From Rutpela maculata (Eukaryota; Arthropoda; Insecta; Coleoptera; Cerambycidae): a DNA stretch of 64,000 nt. The position numbers were made by a program, and so were the translations under genes. The stretch covers positions 408,348,547-408,412,546 of the forward strand of contig OW386285.2 in assembly GCA_936432065.2 (NCBI GenBank), read 5' to 3'. Position 1 is the stretch's first letter, and each line of letters begins with the position of its first letter. The notes beneath the pieces are model-generated. The model was not told the origin of the DNA. It worked only from the letters and a program-made list of their open reading frames with translations, and did not search any database. This document shows positions 55,385-64,000 of the stretch, piece by piece.

Positions 55385-58300
55385 TGTCGTTTTTTTTTTT
55401 TGGCGTAGAACCAGGTCAAACATATTAGGTTCCTTTGAGTATGTCACCGGGCATATGAAATCATATTTTACGACATTTTTTTGTGGTCTCGAACTTTTTA
55501 AATCAATAAAAAGTGAAAAAAATGTATTTTTAAAGAAAATTGTTTTTTTTTGTTTCCACCGCCATATCTCTAAAACTATTAAAGGTACCGAAATTTGTTT
55601 TGTGTCAAATTAAAGCACACACTGTAGCGCTTTTACCAATATAAACGGTTTGGGTACAATTCGCACTTTCATTTCTCTAAAAATCAAATAAACTAAAAAT
55701 ACATATTTTGTGTATTGAAATCTTCACCAATCGATAAACTTTTTTATTTTTGAAAATATTTGCATACATGCAGCGAAGAAAATAAAGCCTAATAATCACA
55801 AAAGTTTTTGAAACAATATGTTTTTTCCTAAAGTGTACCGTTTGGCAACAGCGATTTTTTTTATCAGCGCTAAACGCGCAATTAATACACCTCGCATGTT
55901 GAATCTAGATTAATATATGGCATTCTAGGTTGGGGTGGAGTTGCTTACTGTCATCTAAAAAATTAGATATCATTCATAAAAAATGTGCCACCCCCTCTCA
56001 GGGGGTGGCACTTAAAAAATATATATATTTATTGGAGCTGAAATAGAATCAAATTTTAAGAAGAAATGCAATTTTTCACATAAATTGATAGTTTTTAAGT
56101 TATAACGACTTCAAAATTGCGATTTTAGCTTAAAATAAAAGCTTTTAAAAAAGGTATTTTCAAACGGCTTTCGTCAAGTATCTCGAAAAGTATTACTTTC
56201 TCGAAAAAATGTTATAGACCAATTACCTGGGAATTAATTACATTTTTTGTTTATTGATGTAGGATTAATAATTTCGGAAATATTTAAGTTTATATTTGGT
56301 ATCCAAGGATTTCGAAATTACCTTTAAAGTTTAAAATGCATTTCTAAAGCAAGTGCTTTAAATGAGCAAAAAAGAATTTGAGCATTTAGGTAATGCTACA
56401 AATTATTGGCTAATTAGAGTAACAAAACGAGTAAAAAATAATTTGAAAGCGCAATTAATTGTCTTTAATTTCCTTTCTTAGCATGCGTCACAATTTCTGA
56501 GATATTTAACATTTAAACTGCATTTTTCGTCTTATGAACATTCGGATGCCATTTGTAAACTCATATCTCCGAAACTATTAAATCTATGTAAATAAATAAA
56601 CAAGCGAAATTCATTATTAGTTTATGAGCTTATTTTTGGTCTCTACACATTTTTGAACAAAACTAATATTTATTGAGATATTTGGAATAGGAAAAAAAAT
56701 ACGTTTTATCGAAAATACCTTTATAGTTTAAACTGTATTTTTTCTAAAGCAAGTGCTGTATACGAACCAAAAAATTTGAGCATCTACGTCATGCTGTATA
56801 TTAATGAGAAACCGTGTTTGAAATTAATTTTTGTTTAATTACTGGCTAATTACAGTAACAAAATGGCGACGTTGTTATTAAAATCATGTGTAGACGGACA
56901 TTGCTTCGGTCATAACTTTGTTTTTTATGCTACATAAACAAATAAAAAAATAGTTAAGAGCTTAATTAATAACCTATTATTGTTAGTGTTAGTGAACTAA
57001 TTCTGAACAACTTTCAAAATGTCCGTCTGTCCGTCCGTCTGTCACGTTTCTTGAAAGAACGATAACTCAAGAAAGAAAAATCCGGTTGTACTGAAATTTT
57101 GACTGCAAGTTAGTGTTAGCTAGAGGAAGAACCCCATTGTTTTTGAACGAAATCGATCAGTAAATAAAAATGTTATTAATGATTTAAATTAAAAAAAAAA
57201 AATTTGATTTTTATGTTTTTGTAATTGAATAGAAATCTGATGAAATGATATTTTATTTTAATATATAATTTATATATTTTACAAATATACATTTCATAAT
57301 GTAATTACAACCGTGGAAATATGATTTTAGCTCGTCTTTTATAATGTAAAAATTTACGTTTTTTACGTGTTAGGTGGTGGTGTAGTTCTTACGCTTTTGA
57401 CTCGGAATACATTTTCCCTACACAATCAAATATTACCCACAATAAAATAAAAAATGAATTAGAATTAAGTTTGAAATCGCTTAATATTCATAAATAAATA
57501 TGGTTTAACTATATTTTATCTATTAGTATCCTTGGCGTAGGTGTCACAGTTTCTGAGATATTTAACTCTCACTCTAAATAGTTACGAACACTTGGATGCC
57601 AAATGTAAACTTAAATATCTCCGAAATTATTAATCCTACATCAATAAACAAAAAATATAATTAATTCCCAGTTTGTACTTTCTGTAATTGGTCTATAATA
57701 TTTTTTCGATAAAGTAATACTTTTTGAGATACTTGACGAAAGCCGTTTAGAAATACCTTTTTTAAGCTAAAATCGCAATTTTGAAGTCGTTATAACTTAA
57801 AAACTATTAATTTATGTGAAAAATTGCATAGAACCTTTTCTTCTTAAAATATGATTGTACTTCATATATTTTTTAACAAGCCCCCACTCAATAAAGAAAC
57901 TTTTCTGTGAAACATTTACTATTATACTGCCAAAAATGAACGAAATCCGTTCAATATAACATTACTTCGAAGTTTTGCATATTTTTTACCTCTAGGTACT
58001 GTACTACTACCACCTGTCTTTTTATTATTAAAATGAGACTATTTAATATTTATTATACAATTTCTTAATATTAACAACATATGATCAATACTACTGTACA
58101 ATATATGAAATATTGAACAATAATATTGATCCCCTAGATGCTTTTGATCACTACTGGTTTTGTACCTATTGATATAAGTTAAACTACTATATACATACAC
58201 CCCGACCGGGATCGTCAGTCGTTGCAGTCGGCAGGCTTGCTACAGCCGAGCGCGCAAGAATATGACTTTGGTCCGTTAAAAAAAATCGCTGACTCAATAC

Positions 58301-58748
58301 TATGAACGGGACATGAAAAATTTTTATCCTAAAAACTTTTTTCAACTATTGGCTTCAATTTATACGCAGCATGTATATACAAATTTTCATAAATAAACTT
58401 TTTTCTCGATTGCCTAAAATTACGCTACTGAAAATAACAAGTTTGAGTTTCCTATTATTTTACCAACTTAAAAAAAAATAAATCGGGTTCACGTGGGACG
58501 TTGTTCGAAGCGCTATTGTGTCTACTTTAATCTTAAAAAAAAAGTAGCTTGATAGCACCTATATTTTCCGAGATATATCGGTGGAGACGTTAAAAAACAT
58601 ATTTCACTAAAAATCTATTTTTTTGAGTTTTTCCGAAATAAAAAAGTTCTTGACCACCGAAAAATGTCGTACAAAACGATTTCGTGTACACGATTATCTT
58701 ACTAAAGAATCCCACTAAGTCTGGTTTGGTTCTACGCCGGTTTTTTTT
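55385..58748. repeat. 3.4-kb foldback element, nested arms
   Basis: The outer arms pair 55390-55900 with 58240-58748: GGCGTAGAACCAGG with its complement GGTTCTACGCC at 58729-58739, and GCATACATGCAGCGAAG near 55761 with CGCAGCATGTATATAC near 58361. The inner arms pair 56050-56330 with 57590-57860: GGCTTTCGTCAAGTATCTC with its complement near 57730, and GATGTAGGATTAATAATTTC with its complement near 57625. Direct subrepeats lie at 56330-56400 and 56715-56790 (TTTCTAAAGCAAGTGCT). A GTCY-family copy interrupts the centre. No protein is encoded. Confidence 0.82.
56985..57410 (+). mobile_element. GTCY-microsatellite repeat family, copy 3
   Basis: GTGAACTAATTCTGAACAAC, GTCCGTCTGTCCGTCCGTCT, CACGTTTCTTGAAAGAACG and GCTAGAGGAAGAACCCCATT match copies 1 and 2. 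At the 3' side, GGTGGTGGTGTAGTTCTTAC with GCTTTTGACTCGG at 57373-57407 corresponds to the tRNA-like 5' half in the other copies; the B-box half is missing here. It is inserted between the inner arms of the foldback. Confidence 0.72.
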
Positions 58749-60289
58749 TTCTCGGAAACTAAGCGACTTTACTTCCAGATTTTACTCTACTATCTCGGAA
58801 TATGAATTTCTGTACAGGGGAAAATCATAATGTAACAACACAAATCCATTTTCTCTCAGCTGGGTCGTGGATACGGATTTTGTTTTATTTTTCGAGAAAA
58901 AGTAAATAATTACACCTGTGATAATGAGGGCGCCAATTAGTTGCAAAAAAAATGAAAGCTATATAAAAAAAATTCATTAACTTAACTCACTTTAATTTGA
59001 AAACTATTGCTTCCAGAACAAACACTACATGTATACTTTGCTGTACAATTTTATTTTAGGAATATATTCAATATAAAAAAATATGCGTTATTATAAATAT
59101 TATTATAAATATTATAAAAAGGGATAAATCAAATAAATTGATTATGTAAACACTAAATACGATTATTGTATTGATAAAAAAAATATCACATGTAAATTTA
59201 TTTTTAATAAAACGTCATTTATTATTATTCTTGCTGATGAAGAATATGGCTGCAAAAAGGGAGTAAAGAAAAATTGTGTCACAACCTATGATATCTGAAA
59301 CTAAATGTACTTTTGTATGGGATCACTTTCGATTTCTTACAGGTTGCAGTATACAGGATACCTTCAAATATTGGGAAACTACCGCTAGCTGGATAATGTG
59401 GAAACATTTCGCTTGGTACAATAGCCAACGTGGACTTAACAAAAATTGGCGCCACTTTGCTAGATTTTCGGCATAAATTGGCGATATCCATCAAAAAGAA
59501 ACCATAGACTTTATACTATGTCTAGGTATAACTTTAGTCCTACGTAATAGGGCTAAAATCAATTAGAAAGAACCTTAATTAGAAACTATACTTATAAAAA
59601 CTTTTCTAAAATGAACATGGAGGCATGGTTCTAACCATTGTTGTATGGTCTGGTAGTAAAAACAGCTACGTCGGTCTTGAGACTTTCCTCTCGTACTGAA
59701 TGACACACAACCAAGGTTTGAAAAAAACTTTAACAATATTTACAAATAATTGTATCAATGGTCGGGTACAGAAAACTCGGAAAAACAACTATGCCTCATG
59801 ACAGTGTATGCCTTTCCAAAAAATACGTACTGAGAAAAATGGCAAATTTAACAGTAGAGGGCATCGCCGTTGATGAAGCAAAGGAGTTATATTTATTATT
59901 TTAGTAATAATACAGAAAACTTATATTTCAATTCAAATTTTAAATATTGATATTTTATCTATTATAGTTTAGGTTTGAGAAACTGAAAGATGTAGAAGAT
60001 GAACTAAAATACAACATATGCATGTGAGATGGTTAAACTACTTAAGATTGATTAGGGAATTATTTTAAAGGATCAATTAAAAGGTAAGTAATCACCAGAT
60101 GGAATAAGAATATACTTATGTTAATTATTTTTCAGGACAGCAGCAGATTTGGATTATTCCTTTCCATAGTACATATGAATTATAAACGATTTTGATGTAG
60201 TAATATATATTTGGTAACGCAATAAAAGGTCGATCTTGTAAAGTATTATACATTTTCTTATTATTATTACAATTTTTTTTTGAAGTAGC
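58749..60289. other. Non-coding stretch
   Basis: Overlapping open frames on both strands at about 59276-59494 show no recognised motif. Nothing else is supported. Confidence 0.4.
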
Positions 60290-60655
60290 AATTGAATTGG
60301 TACAATACTTTCAAAATAAATGTGTGGGCAGCTACTCTAGGGAATCAGTTCGTTGGATACCATATTTTCCTGAAAATTTAAGTGGTGGTATGTACTGTAA
60401 TTACTGCAAAGAGTACTTAAGTAGCCTGCTCGATTTCCTAGCCTTACTCCTTTTGATTTCACTGTGTGGAGTTATTTAAAATCATGAGTTTATAATATTC
60501 CAATTCTCACTGCTGAGTAGTTGAGGGAAAAAAATCAATCACTAGTTTATGATACTACAGGAATATTACAGGATATACAAAATTCCTTAAAAAAAATTAG
60601 ATTATGCATTAGGGAAAATGGAGGACCTTTCGAATAATTTTTATAATTGATATAT
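60290..60655 (+). pseudogene. Mariner-like transposase, C-terminal half
   Basis: YFQNKCVGSYSRESVRW is followed, after an interruption of about 70 bp and a frame change, by PARFPSLTPFDFTVWSYLKS, V-Y-N, then L-R-E-K-I-N-H and finally IRLCIRENGGPFE. This matches the W-P-P-R-S-P-D-L-T-P-L-D-F-F-L-W-G-x-L-K-S and R-x-x-x-C-I-x-x-N-G-G-x-F-E blocks of mariner-like transposases. The catalytic Asp of S-P-D-L-T has become Ser (P-S-L-T). The first D-containing block is not here. Confidence 0.75.
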
Positions 60656-60664
60656 CTCAAACAG

Positions 60665-61300
60665 CTTAAGAATTAACACCCAAGTTCCGGAGGGGAGCAG
60701 AGTAGGCCCATTATTATTTTTGATTAAAACATGACTCATTTATTACATCAGGATGAGCATGTAAAATTTTTAGGCATCAAAATGGACAAAATTTTTTCCT
60801 GGGATTTTCATGTTAAAAGTCTAACCAATAAACTTGCTACAAAAAATTATACCATCCTGTAGCTAAGAGGTATAGTAAATATCGAGATAATTAATTTTTT
60901 TAATATGGGCAAATAAATTTGATTCTCTCTTATGGCATCCTATGCTGGGTAATTGCTATTTAACTTCCTGTAGGCCCTATTTCAAGCAAAATGAAATCCT
61001 TGGAAGAAATATTGATCAAATACCTAAATGTAGTGACATAAATAGATAGGTACACTGCGCGTGCCGCAAATGACTTATATGTTCCACCGAGTAGGTTGGC
61101 TCAGGTGGGCAGGGGACCATATGTAACTTCTGTTAAGCTTTACAATCATTTACCTATGAGTCTCAAGGATTTAAGCAGCTTCAAATAAGTTAGAAACCAT
61201 GTTAAAAACCTATTAAAAAAATACTGCTTTTGTTCCCTATCCGAATTCCTTCAATTTTTTAATTAATGACCTGGAATTATTATTATTTTCTATGTTTAAT
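60665..61300 (+). pseudogene. Non-LTR ORF2 C-terminal remnant
   Basis: The plus strand gives V-P-E-G-S-R-V-G-P-L-L-F (a relic of the V-P-Q-G-S-x-L-G-P-L-L-F RT block). A deletion that removes the YADD region follows, then EHVKFLGIKMDKIFSWDFHV, K-S-L-T-N-K-L-A-T, SYGILCWVI and RLAQVGRGPYVTSVKLYNHL plus PMSLKDLSSFK. These are the F-L-G-x-x-x-D-x-x-x-x-W, Y-G-I-x-x-W and Y-N-x-L-P-x-x-L-K blocks of Jockey/CR1-like elements. Multiple stops. Dead. Confidence 0.78.
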
Positions 61301-62085
61301 TTGATTACTTTATGTACTTAATATTTATGGACGTTGATTTGTAATCATAAACTAACTGAGAACGGCTCGCTTTATCGAAATACAATAAGAATACATTTTT
61401 TATTTATAATAACCTGAAAATTTTTTTTAGAAATTTAGAAATAGAAAAGCAAGCAAGATACACGTACACACCCTAAAACTACCCCTCAAGTAGAAGAGAT
61501 ACTGATACTATATAAGCTGTTGTTCAGACGGGTTATATTTAAATTTATGAATTTTATATTCTAAGGAGGTTGGAAGATAATGTAGAGAAACTGACATTTG
61601 TTATCCCTCTAAAGAATGTATAACTTCCTTATTATTCATTTTCGGAAATAATTAGATTACCTTTGTTTTTGGTTGCGATACTAGCCACAGAAATGTCAGG
61701 AGACAATTTTATTGTGCGATAAGTAAGAGGGAATACAATAAGGAAAAAGAATTACGATAGTATTTATTCTATATATATTGATTGATTGTAAATCCTATTT
61801 GTTTAGTCAGTCAGCTGAAGATTAATTCAACTGTTCTAGTTCCTAAATAATAGTGAAATAGTTTTTTAAATTTAACTCTAGATTGATTTACATAAAGAGT
61901 ATTTTTTATTTATATACACATTGTTTAAAGCAAACAAATTAAAATAAAATACCGACGTGCAAGCATTTGGATGGCGCATCCGGTTTTGTAACGGAAACTT
62001 GAATAAAATATACGGACATGATATAAATTGTTATTTATTGACTAACAATTACAGTAAGTAAGCCCATAGGACTACATAATTATAC
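61301..62085. other. Non-coding stretch
   Basis: AT-rich, no gene or repeat supported. Confidence 0.45.
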
Positions 62086-62640
62086 AGGGTGTCGCCAACA
62101 AGTTAGACCAAATTACAACGACGTACACAATGTGCACACATGATCCAAAGAATATAAGGTATGATAGTCAGTTCGCCAAATTCGGTCCGGTTGGCGCAAG
62201 ACGTCACGCGGTGATAGCGGGATTTTAAATTACATAGGATTTTCCTCATGATACAAAGAATTTGTATCATGGATTTGCCTGAACTCATTGGAATTTTGAA
62301 TAAATAGGGATTCTTAGTGTTCTTAGTAACCATCGTTCTTTATAAATGAACTTTATCTCCGCATAAATACGTTTTAAACATATTGTCACTTTTACATGAT
62401 GCCAATGCACAACGCATTTTTATAACTAAAGGTTATTGCAAGAACACTAAAATAAGTAAAATAATCCAAAAAACAACTTCCACAGACGTCGGCAAACTCA
62501 CTCTTACGAAGGAAGCGGGTAGAAAATTATCACCGTGTGACGAAGCAACTGTCGATTTAGCTTCGCCCACGTGCGCAATGTCATACCTTGTATTCTTTGT
62601 ATCATGATGTGCACATATACGCTCCAATATGCCGTATTTT
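62086..62640. repeat. Foldback/MITE with CAGGGTGTCGCC left end
   Basis: GTGCACACATGATCCAAAGA near 62130 pairs with TTGTATCATGATGTGCAC near 62596, and CGTCACGCGGTGATAG near 62201 pairs with TTATCACCGTGTGACG near 62526. The left edge begins CAGGGTGTCGCC after TATA, as in Tc1/mariner MITEs, but no matching right terminus is visible, so it is truncated. The overlapping open frames here are arm artefacts. Confidence 0.65.
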
Positions 62641-62756
62641 TGTGATACAGAGTATTGTTTTTAATGTTTTTTTTAGTGTTGGGCAGAAAAGTGAAGTTAC
62701 GACCACTCACTCGCAGCAAACGTACAAAGGCCATAGTTTAAGGGCAGATTCTTTTA

Positions 62757-63361
62757 CCAAAATATAAAGATATAACAAAACATGCTTTAGTAAATTGTTG
62801 CTGTGCAAAAAGATACAGGGTGTCAAAATTGTAAGTTTTTTTTGCAATCTCAACTACCTCTCGACCGATCCTCTCCCAATTCCATAAGTAAACATTTTTT
62901 AAGAAGCTAAGAAACAATAATTTATATATTTCATCACGCTATCCCATGGAGGGCGCCTCATGAGCTATACCTGATGAATATTTTTGCTCTTTTTTTTATC
63001 AAACGTTGTGGCACTTTTGACTAGAAAATCTCATCTGCAGAAGTCATCTCTACGCAAAAAAGATACATTTGATAGACTGTTTTCGTGAAAACTGCAGCAA
63101 GAGATTTCAAAAATTCTTTGAAAACAAACTCATTTTGAAAAGGACGAATTGTATTTATTGAAAAAATTACACAACGTAAGTAAAAACTAAATAGTGATAT
63201 GTACGTAAACTTACTGACTTTCTTACGAAGTATTTGCTGCAGCTTAAAGTAGAGTAGTTGTGATATTGCAAAAAAAAGAAAAAGAATTACAATTTCGACA
63301 CCCTATATCTTTTTCCACAGCAACAATTTACTAAAGCATGTTTGGTTACATCATATTTTGG
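62757..63361. mobile_element. MITE inside a palindrome (about 600 bp)
   Basis: The inner element 62816-63306 has termini CAGGGTGTCAAAATTGTAAG and the complement of ATAGGGTGTCGAAATTGTAA. The outer arms CCAAAATATAAAGATATAAC with ACATGCTTTAGTAAATTGTT (62757-62815) pair with AACAATTTACTAAAGCATGT and ATATTTTGG-like sequence at 63307-63361. The break lies at GATA|TATC, so the MITE may sit at the TA centre of an older palindrome, or the whole may be one element with long arms. Confidence 0.75.
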
Positions 63362-63389
63362 TCCAAACAATCTACCCTTGAACTATGGC

Positions 63390-64000
63390 CAATTACTAAT
63401 GTATATATTATTATTCATACATGAAGCATTTAAAAATGTCTCCCAAGTTGATGCAATTTATACCCATATAGAAAAAGCCTTTGATCGTGTCAATCAAAAC
63501 ATCCCCCTAGGGGCGCGTGCAGCGCGGTTAGTACTTGGATGGGTGAAATCCATCTTGGGAAATAGAGCAATCACGTCCCACCTTCTAGCGGTTTGTATAT
63601 CAGTGTATACGCGGAAGCTATGTAATTTCAAGACGAGGATTACGTAGAGGTTCGGCAAAATTTCCAGGTTGGGGGTAGCTCGTCCCCTGACGTCGGTGAT
63701 AGGCCCTGGTAGCGGAAATAGGCCGACATTAAATAAATAGTTAAAAAAAAAACATCCCCCTGCAAAAACTCACTATATGGTATTAACGGTACATTACTGC
63801 AGTGGATAAAGTCATATTTTGGAGTACCACAAGGTGGTCATCTTTCTCCGATTTTATTTTCATTTTTTATCAGTGACGTTCAAGTACGAAAATACTACTT
63901 TTTGCAGATGATTTAAAATTATTTGCAGTCGTGATGCCAAAAAGATGCAGTGTGACATTGACAGATTTTATGATTGGAATCTAAAAAAATATTTAGAAAA
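63390..64000 (+). pseudogene. Non-LTR reverse transcriptase fragment, runs off the window
   Basis: The plus strand reads FIHEAFKNVSQVDAIYTHIE then KAFDRVNQNIPL, the RT block normally V-D-x-x-Y-x-D-x-x-K-A-F-D-x-V (first catalytic Asp region; here T-H replaces the usual T-D). A SINE interrupts it at 63509-63750. It then resumes QKLTIYGINGTLLQWIKSYF and G-V-P-Q-G-G-H-L-S-P-I-L-F-S-F-F-I-S-D-V across frameshifts, and finally F-A-D-D-L-K-L-F-A-V near 63905, the catalytic A-D-D. It continues past 64000. The N-terminal RT part is missing, probably replaced by the MITE to the left. Confidence 0.82.
63509..63750 (+). mobile_element. 5S rRNA-derived SINE with target-site duplication
   Basis: The head GCGCGGTTAGTACTTGGATG, then GGTGAAATCC, is the C-box half of eukaryotic 5S rRNA with very few changes. 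An unrelated body follows with a TAGCTCGTCCCCTGACG region like those in other insect SINEs, and a 3' A tract ends at about 63750. AACATCCCCCT occurs before (to 63508) and after (63751-63761) the insert, a clean duplication of at least 11 bp. Deleting it restores the host RT frame (N-I-P-L-Q-K-L-T-I-Y). It is more 5'-truncated than, or of a different subfamily from, the copy at 23074-23344. Confidence 0.85.

Noticed and set aside
59276..59494. Overlapping frames on both strands (66 and 71 codons)
   Set aside because: No recognisable motif, no splice context, and mutual overlap suggests chance.
63509..63560. Possible 5S rRNA gene
   Set aside because: Only the 3' half of 5S is present, joined to a non-5S body with an A tail and a target duplication, so it is a SINE.

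Overview
This is an animal nuclear window, almost certainly an insect. It is AT-rich, its one clear host gene has spliced exons with GT-AG sites, and nearly everything else is transposable-element (TE) debris. No bacterial gene, CRISPR array, canonical tRNA or rRNA gene is visible. The TE types (Jockey/CR1-like non-LTR elements, Tc1/mariner, THAP exons, DINE-1-like repeats) fit an insect with a large, TE-rich genome, such as a beetle. That lineage call is inference only.

Host gene: a tetraspanin (CD63/Tsp42E-like) on the minus strand. I assembled four coding exons by hand: 37776-37970 (TM1 remainder, loop, TM2), 29675-29854 (TM3, start of the large loop), 20864-21067 (CCG and PDSCC large loop, start of TM4) and 15622-15696 (end of TM4, tail, stop). 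All junctions are phase 0 and join into 217 codons, only about 20 residues short at the N-terminus. The start exon should lie above 37970 and was not found. The introns hold most of the window's TEs.

Main find: three degraded copies of one coding module. It has an N-terminal V-I-D-G-G/L-L-R-R-V motif, a PIN/XPG-like nuclease segment (D-A-D, then V-V-G-x-D-T-D-L), an H-A-x-x-G-C-D-T-T-S-A block, a W-G-W block and a tesmin/TSO1-like CXC cysteine-rich tail. Each copy lies between a different pair of long terminal inverted repeats (TIRs): 15961-17823 (about 395 bp), 22311-25287 (about 280 bp) and 45818-51890 (about 270 bp). A fourth orphan TIR lies at 2255-4110. This argues that the protein belongs to a DNA transposon family, possibly related to Academ elements, which are described as carrying an XPG-type nuclease. 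The third copy is a nested stack: a DINE-1-like repeat sits in its TIR, a non-LTR retrotransposon sits in its ORF, and a 745-bp TIR element sits in that retrotransposon's reverse transcriptase.

Regional layout: 1-775 foldback; 1.8-4.5 kb orphan TIR, palindrome and MITEs; 5.4-7 kb non-LTR remnants; 7.4-9.3 kb foldback; 9.3-15 kb hairpins, a foldback and three non-LTR remnants; 15.6-38 kb tetraspanin exons with TE-filled introns; 38.7-46.7 kb a repeat zone with DINE-1-like copies, an RT remnant and a small THAP gene; 45.8-52.8 kb the nested transposon and a hAT-like MITE; 55-61 kb split mariner-like transposase around a 3.4-kb foldback, then a non-LTR tail; 62-64 kb MITEs and an RT fragment carrying a 5S rRNA-derived SINE.

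All calls come from reading and hand translation. No database search was possible, so family names are motif-based.
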